A stretch of 41,181 nucleotides of DNA, taken from NCBI GenBank assembly GCA_900555045.1, contig USJW01000033.1, positions 1 through 41,181 on the forward strand. The letters run 5' to 3'. Each line of letters opens with the position of its first letter. The stretch's first letter is position 1. This DNA comes from an uncultured Clostridium sp. (GTDB lineage Bacteria; Bacillota; Clostridia; Lachnospirales; Lachnospiraceae). The notes beneath the pieces are model-generated. The model made no database searches. It was not told the origin of the DNA and was given only the letters and a program-made list of their open reading frames with translations. Of this stretch, positions 8,277-16,239 are shown piece by piece. Position numbers and translations under genes: made by a program.

Positions 8277-8751
8277 AGCGGTATACCCCGGAAGCTTTGA
8301 TCCGGTGACACTGGGACATTTAGACATTATCCGGCGCACATCCGAAATGTTCGACCAGGTGATCATCGGAGTTTTGAATAATAAATCAAAGTCTCCGTTG
8401 TTTTCTGTGGAAGAACGTGTTAATATGTTAAAGGAAGTGACTGCGGATCTGCCCAACGTGGAGGTGCAGTCTTTCGCAGGACTTTTGATCGATTTTGTCC
8501 GCCAGAACGACGCGCGTGTGATTGTGCGCGGCCTGCGGGCGATTACGGATTTTGAATATGAGCTGCAGATGGCGCAGACCAACCGTGTGATCGCGCCGGA
8601 AATTGACACGGTCTTTTTGACGACCAACCTGAAATATTCCTACCTAAGCTCCAGCATCGTCAAGGAGATTGCCGAGTTCGACGGGGACATCACCGAGTTC
8701 CTGCCGCCGGCGGTGGTGAAGCGGGTGCATGACAAGATGTCCGCCAGATAG
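8269..8751 (+). CDS. coaD: Phosphopantetheine adenylyltransferase CoaD
   Basis: 160 residues, standard length. It has the nucleotidyltransferase motif YPGSFDPVTLGHLD (6-19), VRGLRAITDFEYE (about 86-98) and the C-terminal YLSSSIVKE motif. CoaD makes dephospho-CoA from 4'-phosphopantetheine and ATP, the fourth step of coenzyme A synthesis. The ATG at 8269 has an AAGGGAG site inside the end of rsmD; an upstream in-frame start at 8242 lacks one. It is translationally coupled to rsmD. Confidence 0.97.
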   Translation: MNKAVYPGSFDPVTLGHLDIIRRTSEMFDQVIIGVLNNKSKSPLFSVEERVNMLKEVTADLPNVEVQSFAGLLIDFVRQNDARVIVRGLRAITDFEYELQMAQTNRVIAPEIDTVFLTTNLKYSYLSSSIVKEIAEFDGDITEFLPPAVVKRVHDKMSAR

Positions 8752-8822
8752 GGTAGCCTCTGCAGTACCGAAGATAAACGATAATGATGAGATGATTCAG
8801 GGAAATGAGGAGATAAGGAAAG

Positions 8823-9449
8823 ATGATGAGCAGAATTGAGCAGTTGATCAGCGAGATTGAGGAATACATAGACACTTGCAAATACCAGGCATTGTCCAAT
8901 ACAAAGATCATCGTGAACAAGGAGGAGCTGGAGGAGCTTCTGGTGGAGCTGCGCCTGCGCATCCCCGACGAGATCAAGAAATACCAGAAAATCATCAGCC
9001 AGCAGGACACCATCATCGGTGAGGCCCAGGCTCAGGCGGATGCCATGATGGAGGATGCCAAGAAGCAGGCGGACTCCCTGGTGGCCCAGGCCAACGCCCA
9101 GACCAGCGAGATGGTCAATGAGCACGAAATCATGCAGCGCGCCTACGCCCACGCCAACGAGGTTGTGGAGGAGGCCAACATGCAGGCCCAGGCCATCGTG
9201 GAGCAGGCCATGAGCGATGCGAACGCCATCCGCCAGGGCTCTATCCAGTACACCGACGACATGCTGCGCAGCCTGCAGACCATCATCAACCACACCATGG
9301 AAGGGGCCAAGGGCCGTTTCGACGCCTTCATGACCTCCATGCAGTCCAGCTACGACATCGTGTCCACCAACCGGAACGAGCTGGCCGGCGGAATCGTGCA
9401 GGAGGAGCCCGAGGCGCAGGAGGCACCGGAGGAGCACGAACAGCAGTAG
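8823..9449 (+). CDS. Coiled-coil protein of unknown function (F0 subunit b-like/DivIVA-like)
   Basis: 208 residues without a signal peptide or TM segment. Residues 1-60 are helical with a conserved-looking NTKIIVNKEELEELL segment. From about 60 to 165 there is one long alanine/glutamine-rich heptad region (IIGEAQAQADAMMEDAKKQAD and similar repeats) typical of ATP synthase subunit b or DivIVA-like coiled coils. The acidic tail is rich in Glu/Gln/Pro. It follows coaD by 71 bp. Such proteins are often annotated only as ATPase-like; a scaffold role at division or sporulation sites is speculation. ATG at 8823 or 8826 are both possible. Confidence 0.7.
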   Translation: MMSRIEQLISEIEEYIDTCKYQALSNTKIIVNKEELEELLVELRLRIPDEIKKYQKIISQQDTIIGEAQAQADAMMEDAKKQADSLVAQANAQTSEMVNEHEIMQRAYAHANEVVEEANMQAQAIVEQAMSDANAIRQGSIQYTDDMLRSLQTIINHTMEGAKGRFDAFMTSMQSSYDIVSTNRNELAGGIVQEEPEAQEAPEEHEQQ

Positions 9450-9457
9450 GCTTTGGG

Positions 9458-10402
9458 CTAACTCAGGGCTTTGAGGCCGATGAGCAGAAGAATCGTGAGA
9501 GCGCAGTGGAACGCTTTCCACAGAATATAATGCCGGATGGAGAGTCCGGCATTTTTTAGTACGCTCTTTGTCTGAAAGATGCCGGAAAACCCGCCGAAGG
9601 CTGTGGCGGCGGCGATCAGAAGGGCCGCCGGGAAGCCGGGCACCGTGGCCGCGATGGCCTGGATGCCGGTGGTGATCTCCACGGCTCCCAAAAGGGCCGG
9701 GCGCAGAAGCGGGTTTGTGGCCGGCAGGGCGGACAGATAGGCGGCCAGGATGGAGAACAGCATGATATAACCGCCGATCTTCACCATGGTCTCAAAGCAG
9801 CCCATCATGTGGGCGTCGAAGGAGAATGGGGACGGCTGGGAGGCAGGGAGCTCCCCCGCCATGCCTGGGTCTTCGTCCTCCTCCCCGTGGTAGCCGTAGA
9901 CGCGCTGTGCGAGGCGGGCGATGGGGAATATGGGGAGATATAAGGCGGCGGCCAGCATCCAGAAGGGGCAGGACGCGCCCCCATGAACCAGGGCAATGCG
10001 GTCCATCACGTAGCCCAGCACGAACATGGGGCTGGGGTGGTTGGCGATGGCTAACAGGTAGCGGGCCTGGGACCGGGAGATCCGGCGGCTGTCCAGAAAT
10101 TCGCTGTCGGTCTTGGCCCCCATGGGATAACCGCACAGGAGGCCGCTCATCAGCACAAAGCAGCCGTTTGGGGAAAGCTTTAGCAGCCCCCGAAAGAAGG
10201 GCGCAAAGGGCTTTGTGAGGAGTCCTACGCCGTCTAAGGCCACGATGACGCCGGCGCAGATCATGAAGGGCAGAAGGGTGGGGAGAACGACGGTCCCCCA
10301 CAGCACAAGCCCGTCCCTGGCGCCAGTGAAGGCCAGCGCCGGGCGGGCTAGGAGAAGCAGCAGGCAGAGGACGGGCAGCAGCCGTCGGATGGATTTTTTC
10401 AT
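9458..10402 (-). CDS. ylbJ: Sporulation integral membrane protein YlbJ
   Basis: 314 residues with 7-8 hydrophobic segments and a nucleoside-recognition (Gate) type fold. Recognisable YlbJ segments are WGTVVLPTLLPFMICAG (about 36-52), LLCGYPMGAKTDSEF (about 87-101), YLLAIANHPSPMFVLGYV (about 109-126) and FGGFSGIFQT near the C-terminus. In Bacillus, YlbJ is made in the mother cell and is needed for normal spore cortex; coaD and ylbJ are neighbours there too, but here ylbJ points the opposite way. The start at 10402 has AGGTG upstream; a longer reading to 10972 runs through the divergent gene and is rejected. Its stop lies 8 bp from the stop of the coiled-coil gene. Confidence 0.9.
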   Translation of the reverse strand: MKKSIRRLLPVLCLLLLLARPALAFTGARDGLVLWGTVVLPTLLPFMICAGVIVALDGVGLLTKPFAPFFRGLLKLSPNGCFVLMSGLLCGYPMGAKTDSEFLDSRRISRSQARYLLAIANHPSPMFVLGYVMDRIALVHGGASCPFWMLAAALYLPIFPIARLAQRVYGYHGEEDEDPGMAGELPASQPSPFSFDAHMMGCFETMVKIGGYIMLFSILAAYLSALPATNPLLRPALLGAVEITTGIQAIAATVPGFPAALLIAAATAFGGFSGIFQTKSVLKNAGLSIRHYILWKAFHCALTILLLIGLKALS

Positions 10403-10425
10403 AGGCACCTGAATACAATGGTTTA

Positions 10426-10439
10426 TACAATATATTGTA
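10426..10439. promoter_or_regulatory. 14-bp perfect palindrome in the divergent ylbJ/M23 promoter region
   Basis: TACAATATATTGTA lies in the 51-bp gap between the divergent starts at 10402 and 10454. Each half contains TACAAT, a plausible -10 box, so the two genes may share overlapping back-to-back promoters. No good -35 boxes are visible. It could instead be an operator. Confidence 0.45.
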
Positions 10440-10453
10440 AAGGCGGTGCCTGT

Positions 10454-11359
10454 ATGATTGTGTTTGTGATTTTGCTGCTCGCCGTCTTCCAGTGCACGAT
10501 CACCCAGTATCTGGCGGAAAACCCCGATTACTACCAGCTCGGCGCCTACACCTGTGAGTCCACGGATTTCAGGTCCATGCGGCTGGGAAAGCTCATTGCG
10601 GGGCAGAATGAGCTGGACTTCGATATGCTCACCACCCTGATGATCCAGAATGACTACGACCTCAGGGACCTCTCGTCCACGGACTACAGCTCCCGGCTGC
10701 TCTATGCCAGAAGGCCGGCGGACTACCGGAAGCTGAAGCAGGCCTACGAGACGGTGCTGGGGGATCTCAAATATTTCCCGGTGCCAAGGAGCAGCGACCC
10801 TGGCGTGCCGGATGTGTGCTATTTGGACGGCTGGATGGATAAGAGGACGTACAAGAGCGGAGGGAATGGGGCAGTGGACGCCCAGAAGAGAGCCGGGGAT
10901 GGGGGCGGGGACGCCCAGGGAAAATCCGGGAAAAATGGCGGGGACGGCGGAGATGGCGGCGGGCGCGGCCATGAGGGCTGCGATATCATGGGGGAGAAGA
11001 TGCCAAGAGGTTTTTACCCGGTGGTCAGCATGAGCAGCGGGGTGGTGGAGAAGGTGGGGTGGCTGGAGCTGGGCGGCTGGCGCATCGGAATCCGCAGCCC
11101 GGGCGGCGCCTACCTATACTATGCGCACCTGTACGGCTACAGCAGGAACTGGCAGGAGGGGGACCCGGTTCGCGCCGGGGATCTTCTGGGGTATATGGGG
11201 GATACCGGCTACAGCAAGGTGGAGGGCACCACCGGGAACTTCGATGTGCACCTGCATGTGGGAATTTACCTCCGGACGGACCACCACGATGAGCTGAGCG
11301 TGGACCCCTACTGGATTTTAAAGTACCTGGAGAAGAATCGATTTACATACCGGTACTAA
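10454..11359 (+). CDS. M23 family metallopeptidase with N-terminal TM anchor and Gly-rich insert
   Basis: 301 residues. An N-terminal hydrophobic helix (1-20) anchors it. The C-terminal LytM/M23 domain has the zinc motif H173-x3-D177 (HEGCD), YAHL (H225) and the final H266-L-H268, so the active site is complete. Such enzymes cleave peptide cross-links in peptidoglycan outside the membrane. A low-complexity glycine/aspartate/lysine-rich stretch (about 135-172) is inserted directly before the zinc motif. The ATG at 10454 is chosen for AAAGGCGG upstream; a start at 10418 would lie in the promoter palindrome. Divergence from ylbJ suggests, but does not prove, a sporulation role. Confidence 0.85.
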   Translation: MIVFVILLLAVFQCTITQYLAENPDYYQLGAYTCESTDFRSMRLGKLIAGQNELDFDMLTTLMIQNDYDLRDLSSTDYSSRLLYARRPADYRKLKQAYETVLGDLKYFPVPRSSDPGVPDVCYLDGWMDKRTYKSGGNGAVDAQKRAGDGGGDAQGKSGKNGGDGGDGGGRGHEGCDIMGEKMPRGFYPVVSMSSGVVEKVGWLELGGWRIGIRSPGGAYLYYAHLYGYSRNWQEGDPVRAGDLLGYMGDTGYSKVEGTTGNFDVHLHVGIYLRTDHHDELSVDPYWILKYLEKNRFTYRY

Positions 11360-11361
11360 AA

Positions 11362-11390
11362 AGGAGGCCTATTTGCCTCCTCTTTATGTT
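11362..11390. terminator. Bidirectional terminator between M23 peptidase and DUF368 genes
   Basis: AGGAGGC (11362-11368) pairs with GCCTCCT (11375-11381) over a 6-nt loop. A T-rich tail follows on the plus strand, and on the minus strand the plus-strand A run at 11358-11362 supplies the U tract. Confidence 0.75.
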
Positions 11391-11391
11391 T

Positions 11392-12282
11392 TCAGCGAGT
11401 CCGCTCGCCGAGCAGGAACGTGATCACCGCGCCGGCCACGGCCACCGCCACGCCCAGGATTACAGTGAGCGGGGTGAGGTTTTTAAGCTCCTGAAACAGG
11501 CCGGTGTTGTAGAAGATGGCGAAGGGGGACGCGGCGATGAGTCCCAGGATCGCACAGTAGGTCTGGACGGCGTAGCGCTTAAACAGGAAGGTGATCAGTT
11601 TGGCGATGAGGAAAATCCCCAGCAGCACGCCGATTCCAAAGGGCGCTAAAAGCAGGGTGCCGTGCAGGAGTCCGGCAATGTCCAGGGCCTTTAAGGCCTC
11701 CAGGAAGTTTTTGATGGTGTTGATGATTCCGTAGTAGTAGCCCAGGATCATCATCACCAGGGAACCGCTGACGCCCGGGACCACCATGGTTGCGGAGGCG
11801 ATAACGCCCACCAAAAATAGAGAAATCAATGTCATGGGGGTGGGGGAGAAGGTCTTTAATACCTCCTCACCGGTGCTGAGCATGGGCAGGAACACCGCAA
11901 CCACGAACAGCAGGATGAAGGCGAGGCCTCCGCCCAGGCCGATGGAACGGCGGCGGTGGCGCATCTCGCGGCGCAGGGTGCCCACCAGCACGGGGACGCC
12001 GCCCAGAATCAGCCCCACAAAGGCCATGCAGGTCACAAAGGTGTGCTCGCTCAACAGGTACTCGATGGCGTAGGTGAAGCCCACGATGCCGATGCCGCAG
12101 CCCAGGATGATGGGAAGGAGCGTGAGCAGGCTCTTTTTCCAGTTCTCTAACAGGCTGGACACGGAGCCGATGAGCTTGTCGTAGATTCCCAGGGAGACGG
12201 CCATGGTGCCGCCGCTGACGCCGGGGATGATATTGGCGATGCCGATCATGATTCCCTTGATCATATCCATAATAAATGTCAT
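11392..12282 (-). CDS. DUF368 domain-containing membrane protein
   Basis: 296 residues with about eight to nine TM segments. The family N-terminus IGIANIIPGVSGGTMAVSLGIYDKLI (about 11-36) is clear, and a second GVSGSLVMMILGYY repeat-like segment occurs later (about 185-198), as expected for the internally duplicated DUF368 fold. Some DUF368 members have been implicated in C55 carrier lipid (undecaprenyl phosphate) translocation across the membrane, which would fit the paired PGVSG motifs. ATG 12282 is chosen for AGAGGG upstream; the longer frame starts with TTG. It is transcribed divergently from the RNA methyltransferase gene. Confidence 0.9.
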   Translation of the reverse strand: MTFIMDMIKGIMIGIANIIPGVSGGTMAVSLGIYDKLIGSVSSLLENWKKSLLTLLPIILGCGIGIVGFTYAIEYLLSEHTFVTCMAFVGLILGGVPVLVGTLRREMRHRRRSIGLGGGLAFILLFVVAVFLPMLSTGEEVLKTFSPTPMTLISLFLVGVIASATMVVPGVSGSLVMMILGYYYGIINTIKNFLEALKALDIAGLLHGTLLLAPFGIGVLLGIFLIAKLITFLFKRYAVQTYCAILGLIAASPFAIFYNTGLFQELKNLTPLTVILGVAVAVAGAVITFLLGERTR

Positions 12283-12384
12283 ATTGTCTGACCCTCTTTT
12301 CAGTGATTGCGGCAAAGGGCCGCAAGGAATATTATAGGAGAGAGGGACAGGCCTGTCAAGAAGACTTTCTCCGTCTGAAAATCA

Positions 12385-12400
12385 CAGGTTTTTCGAAAAA
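12385..12400. repeat. Copy 2 of the 16-bp intergenic palindromic motif
   Basis: Identical to the copy at 7575-7590. It lies in the 220-bp gap between the divergent DUF368 and rRNA methyltransferase genes. Confidence 0.5.
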
Positions 12401-12502
12401 GCTCTGTAATTTTGGCTGGAAATATGCTAAACTGAACCGAAACTATATGTCCCGGGCCGCGGGAGAGCGCGGAGCGGGGAGCGGAAAGGAACCTTGTGAT
12501 TC

Positions 12503-13966
12503 ATGAAATCTGAGCTGCTTCCGGCAGCGTTTGCGGAGAGGATGCGGGCGCTGCTTGGGGATGAAGAATATGATGACTATATAAAGAGCTTTGAGGAGGA
12601 GTGGAAGCCCGGACTTCGGGCCAACACGCTGAAAATTTCTCCGGAAAGCCTTAAAAAGCTGCTGCCCTGGGACCTGGAGCCGGTGCCCTGGGTGCCCGCA
12701 GGATTTTACTACGACGGCGGCCAGGACAGGCCGTCAAAGCACCCCGCCTACTATGCGGGACTCTACTATCTTCAGGAGCCCAGCGCCATGACGCCCGGGG
12801 AGATGCTTCCGGTGGAGCCGGGGGACCGGGTTTTGGACCTCTGTGCGGCGCCCGGCGGGAAGAGCACGCAGCTGGGGGCGCGCCTTGAGGGAAAAGGGAT
12901 GCTCCTGGCGAACGATGTGAGCACCTCCCGGGCGCGGGCACTTTTAAAGAACCTGGAGTTGGCCGGGGTGCCGAACATCTGCGTGACCGGGGAGACACCG
13001 GAGCGGCTGGCGGAGGCGTTCCCGGAGTTTTTTGACAAGATTCTGGTGGACGCCCCGTGCTCCGGCGAGGGGATGTTCCGGCGGGACGACGAGATGGTGA
13101 AGGACTGGGCGGCCAGAGGGCCTGCCTACTACGCGCCCCTGCAGCGGCAGATTCTGGCCGAGGCGGTGAAGCTGCTAAGGCCCGGCGGTTATCTGCTGTA
13201 CTCTACCTGCACCTTCTCCGAGGACGAGGATGAGGGGACGGTAAAGGAGACACTTAAGCGCTTCCCGGAGCTGGAGCTGATTCCGCTCGATATCGGGCGG
13301 GTGCCTGGCGCGTGCGGGAGCTTTGGGCTGTCCGGATGCATGCGGCTGTTCCCACATAAAATCAAGGGCGAGGGACATTTCCTGGCGCTCATGCGAAAGG
13401 GCGGCGGGGAAGCGCGGCAGGAAGCGCGTGAGGACAGGAACGTGCAGGGTAAAGCGGCCAAGGCCGGAAACGCGCCATCCGCGGATATCCGCTGCGTCCG
13501 TGCTGCGTCCGGCTCTGCGCGCGGCCGCAGAACGGCCCAAGCCCCGGACGACCTGGCAGAGCTCACCGCGTTTTTAGGCCAGCTTCAGATCCCGATACCT
13601 CAGGAGCGCCTTCTGGTGCGCCCGGAGGGGGTATATTTGCTGCCGGAGGGGATCTCAAAGCTCCCGTCCCTGCGGTTTCTGCGGACCGGATTGCTGCTGG
13701 GCGAGCTGAAGCGGGGGCGGTTTGAGCCATCGCAGGCACTTGCGATGGCGTTAAAGAAAGAGCATTTTTCTCCCTGCGTGGACCTTTCTATGGAAGATGA
13801 GCGGGTGATCCGCTATTTAAAGGGGGAGACGCTGACGCTTAAGTCCGGCGAGGGGCCCGTGGAGGGCTGGTGCCTGGTGTGCGCGGGCGGATTCCCGCTG
13901 GGCTGGGCCAAGGGGAACAAAACGACCCTGAAGAATAAATATTATCCCGGCTGGCGCTGGCAGTGA
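12503..13966 (+). CDS. RsmF/NOL1-NOP2-sun family RNA m5C methyltransferase
   Basis: 487 residues. The SAM-binding motif is LCAAPGGKST (113-122). Both catalytic cysteines of the m5C family are present: C186 in DAPCSGEG and C236 in STCTFS. A poorly conserved basic linker (about 300-350) leads to a C-terminal domain of the RsmF/YebU type (RNA-binding, PUA-like), ending in a GWAKGNKTTLKNKYYPGWRW segment. The likely target is a cytosine in 16S rRNA; the exact position is not readable here. The next gene starts 17 bp downstream, so this and the pseudouridine synthase form an rRNA modification pair. Confidence 0.9.
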   Translation: MKSELLPAAFAERMRALLGDEEYDDYIKSFEEEWKPGLRANTLKISPESLKKLLPWDLEPVPWVPAGFYYDGGQDRPSKHPAYYAGLYYLQEPSAMTPGEMLPVEPGDRVLDLCAAPGGKSTQLGARLEGKGMLLANDVSTSRARALLKNLELAGVPNICVTGETPERLAEAFPEFFDKILVDAPCSGEGMFRRDDEMVKDWAARGPAYYAPLQRQILAEAVKLLRPGGYLLYSTCTFSEDEDEGTVKETLKRFPELELIPLDIGRVPGACGSFGLSGCMRLFPHKIKGEGHFLALMRKGGGEARQEAREDRNVQGKAAKAGNAPSADIRCVRAASGSARGRRTAQAPDDLAELTAFLGQLQIPIPQERLLVRPEGVYLLPEGISKLPSLRFLRTGLLLGELKRGRFEPSQALAMALKKEHFSPCVDLSMEDERVIRYLKGETLTLKSGEGPVEGWCLVCAGGFPLGWAKGNKTTLKNKYYPGWRWQ

Positions 13967-13983
13967 CGAGAGGAGTGATACGG

Positions 13984-14715
13984 ATGGCGGAACAGAAGAA
14001 GAGTTCGATCCGGTTGGATAAATTTTTGGCGGAGATGGGGTGCGGCACCCGAAGCCAGGTGAAGGAGATGACCAGGAAAGGCCGGATCTCTGTGAACGGC
14101 CAGGTGGTCCGCCAGTCGGATTTGAAGATCCGGCCGGAGGAGGACCTGGTGAGCCTGGACGGGGCGGCAGTTGCCTACGCCCGCATGGAATATTACCTGC
14201 TAAACAAGCCCCAGGGGGTGGTGTCCGCCACCGAGGACGGGCGCTACCAGACGGTGACCCAGCTGATCACAGGCGCCCTTAGAAGTGATCTGTTCCCGGT
14301 GGGGCGGCTGGACATCGACACGGAGGGTCTGCTGCTTATCACCAACGACGGCGCGCTGGCCCACAACCTTTTGTCCCCGAAAAAGCATGTGGACAAGGTG
14401 TATTATGCCAGGATTGCAGGCCAACTGCCGCCGGACGCCTGCGCCCGCATGGGGGAGGGGGTCGTGCTCGAGGACGGCACCAAAACCCTGCCCGCCCAGT
14501 TGGAGATTCTGGGAGCGGATGAGGTGCGGCTGACGATCCATGAGGGAAAGTTTCACCAGGTGAAGCGCATGTTTGAGGCCCTGGGCTGCCAGGTGACCTA
14601 CCTAAAGCGGCTCTCCATGGGGCCGCTGACTCTGGATGAAAACCTGGCGCCGGGAGAATACCGGCCGCTGACGGAGGATGAGCTGGCGGCACTTTCCGAT
14701 TGCCGCGCCGATTAA
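13984..14715 (+). CDS. RsuA/RluB family rRNA pseudouridine synthase
   Basis: 243 residues: an N-terminal S4 RNA-binding domain (about 8-55, IRLDKFLAEMGCGTRSQ) followed by the RsuA-type catalytic domain. The catalytic motif GRLDIDTEGLLLITNDG places the catalytic aspartate at D110. The enzyme isomerises a specific uridine in 16S (RsuA) or 23S (RluB) rRNA; which one cannot be decided. ATG 13984 has GAGAGGAG 9 bp upstream and is preferred over a GTG at 13963 that overlaps the previous stop codon. Confidence 0.92.
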   Translation: MAEQKKSSIRLDKFLAEMGCGTRSQVKEMTRKGRISVNGQVVRQSDLKIRPEEDLVSLDGAAVAYARMEYYLLNKPQGVVSATEDGRYQTVTQLITGALRSDLFPVGRLDIDTEGLLLITNDGALAHNLLSPKKHVDKVYYARIAGQLPPDACARMGEGVVLEDGTKTLPAQLEILGADEVRLTIHEGKFHQVKRMFEALGCQVTYLKRLSMGPLTLDENLAPGEYRPLTEDELAALSDCRAD

Positions 14716-14728
14716 ATGCCGCTATAAT
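14700..14728 (+). promoter_or_regulatory. Sigma-A promoter for the HAD phosphatase gene
   Basis: TTGCCG at 14700-14705 and a perfect TATAAT at 14723-14728 have 17-bp spacing. The predicted transcription start near 14735 leaves too short a leader for the ATG at 14753 and supports the ATG at 14780. Confidence 0.65.
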
Positions 14729-14779
14729 AGCATTTGACGACTGATCACCCCGATGAGGACAAGAAAGATTGAGGAAGAT

Positions 14780-15445
14780 ATGGGATTAAAACATAAAAAA
14801 GCGGTTATCTTTGATTTAGACGGCACGCTGGTGGACTCCATGTGGATGTGGAAGGCCATCGACGTGGAGTTTTTGGCGCGCTACGGCTATGAGTGCCCGG
14901 AGGACCTCCAGAAGGCCATCGAGGGCATGAGCTTCTCCGAGACTGCGGCCTACTTTAAGGAGCGGTTTCAGATACCGGACTCCCTGGAGGAGATCAAGGC
15001 GGCCTGGACGGAGATGTCCATCGAAAAATACCGCAGCCAGGTGCCGCTAAAGCCGGGAGTAAAGGATTTTCTGGACCGGACGGCGCATCTGGGCATGAAG
15101 GCGGGAATCGCCACCAGCAACGGGCGGGCCATGGTGGACGCGGTGCTGGATTCCCTGGGGATCCGCCGGTATTTTCAGGTGGTGGCCACGGCCTGCGAGG
15201 TGGCGGCTGGCAAGCCGGCCCCGGACATCTATTTAAATGTGGCCGGAAGGCTGGGCGTGCGGCCGGAGGAGTGCCTGGTGTTTGAGGACATTCCCGCGGG
15301 TATACAGGCCGGAAAGAGCGCCGGCATGACGGTGTTCGCCGTGGAGGACGAATTTTCCCGGCATATGCGCAGAGAGAAGGCCGCCCTCGCGGACTACTAC
15401 ATCAACGACTACTACGAGATGCTGGATTATCTGAAGGAAGCTTAA
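14780..15445 (+). CDS. HAD family hydrolase, beta-phosphoglucomutase-like
   Basis: 221 residues. Motif I IFDLDGTLVDS gives the nucleophile D11 and general acid D13. A helical cap (about 18-90) carries conserved FxEMSF-type residues. Motif II is IATSNG, and motif IV FEDIPAGIQAGKSAGM is typical of subfamily IA phosphatases and phosphomutases. It acts on a small phosphorylated metabolite in the cytoplasm; the substrate is unknown. An in-frame ATG at 14753 lacks a ribosome binding site, whereas GAGGAAG precedes 14780. It is 13 bp upstream of the SDR gene, so co-transcribed. Confidence 0.85.
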   Translation: MGLKHKKAVIFDLDGTLVDSMWMWKAIDVEFLARYGYECPEDLQKAIEGMSFSETAAYFKERFQIPDSLEEIKAAWTEMSIEKYRSQVPLKPGVKDFLDRTAHLGMKAGIATSNGRAMVDAVLDSLGIRRYFQVVATACEVAAGKPAPDIYLNVAGRLGVRPEECLVFEDIPAGIQAGKSAGMTVFAVEDEFSRHMRREKAALADYYINDYYEMLDYLKEA

Positions 15446-15458
15446 GGAGGCTGAGACG

Positions 15459-16217
15459 ATGAAGATTGCGGTTATCACGGGCGCATCCTCCGGGATGGGC
15501 CGGGAGGCGGCGCTTTTACTTGCGGAGCGTTTTCCGGGGTTTGACGAGCTCTGGGTCATTGCCAGACGTGAGGAGCGTTTAAACGAGCTGGCCAAACAGT
15601 GCAAGGTGCGGCTTAGAACCTTCGTGCTGGACCTCGCGAAGGAGGAGGACTTACAGGTGTTGGCGTCGGCCCTAAAGGCCGCCTCGCCGGATGTAAAGTT
15701 TCTGGTCAACGCGGCGGGATACGGAAAAATCGGTCCGGTGGGTTCCCTGCCGGGCGGGGAGCAGACGGGGATGGTGCGGCTCAACTGCGAGGCGCTCTGC
15801 GCCGTGACGAGCATGGTCTTACCCTACATGGCGCACAACAGCCGGATCATCATGTTCGCCTCCGCGGCCGCGTTTCTCCCGCAGCCGGATTTTGCCGTCT
15901 ACGCGGCCACCAAGGCCTTTGTGCTCAGCTACTCCAGGGCACTAAACGAGGAGCTGAGGGACCGGGATATCGCGGTGACGGCGGTTTGCCCCGGCCCGGT
16001 GAAGACCGAGTTCTTCGACATCGCGGAGACCACCGGGCAGATCCCGCTATATAAGCGGCTCGTGATGGCCAACCCGCGAAGCGTGGTCCGCACGGCCGTC
16101 ATGGACAGCATCATGAAGCGGGACTTGTCGGTCTACGGGTTTACCATGAAGGCCTTCCGGCTTCTCTGCAAGCTGGTTCCCCACCGGCTGCTGCTCCATG
16201 CGATGAGAAAATTTTGA
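15459..16217 (+). CDS. SDR family NAD(P)-dependent oxidoreductase
   Basis: 252 residues, classical short-chain dehydrogenase. The cofactor motif is TGASSGMG (7-14), NAAG is at 84-87, and the active site is Y148-x3-K152 with a serine near 135. VCPGPVKTEF (about 180-189) is the usual loop after the catalytic helix. The DltE/YdfG-like sequence gives no firm substrate. It sits between the HAD hydrolase (13 bp) and a pseudouridine synthase (22 bp), apparently in one transcript. Confidence 0.9.
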   Translation: MKIAVITGASSGMGREAALLLAERFPGFDELWVIARREERLNELAKQCKVRLRTFVLDLAKEEDLQVLASALKAASPDVKFLVNAAGYGKIGPVGSLPGGEQTGMVRLNCEALCAVTSMVLPYMAHNSRIIMFASAAAFLPQPDFAVYAATKAFVLSYSRALNEELRDRDIAVTAVCPGPVKTEFFDIAETTGQIPLYKRLVMANPRSVVRTAVMDSIMKRDLSVYGFTMKAFRLLCKLVPHRLLLHAMRKF

Positions 16218-16239
16218 CAGACAGGAGAGAAAACCGTCC

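Noticed and set aside
10403..10972. N-terminal extension of YlbJ to 504 residues
   Set aside because: It would overlap the divergent M23 gene and its promoter; YlbJ homology begins at the ATG at 10402, which has its own ribosome binding site.
13401..13560. Possible domain in the RNA methyltransferase linker
   Set aside because: Residues about 300-350 are low-complexity Arg/Ala/Gly sequence joining catalytic and C-terminal domains; nothing suggests a separate fold or a frameshift.
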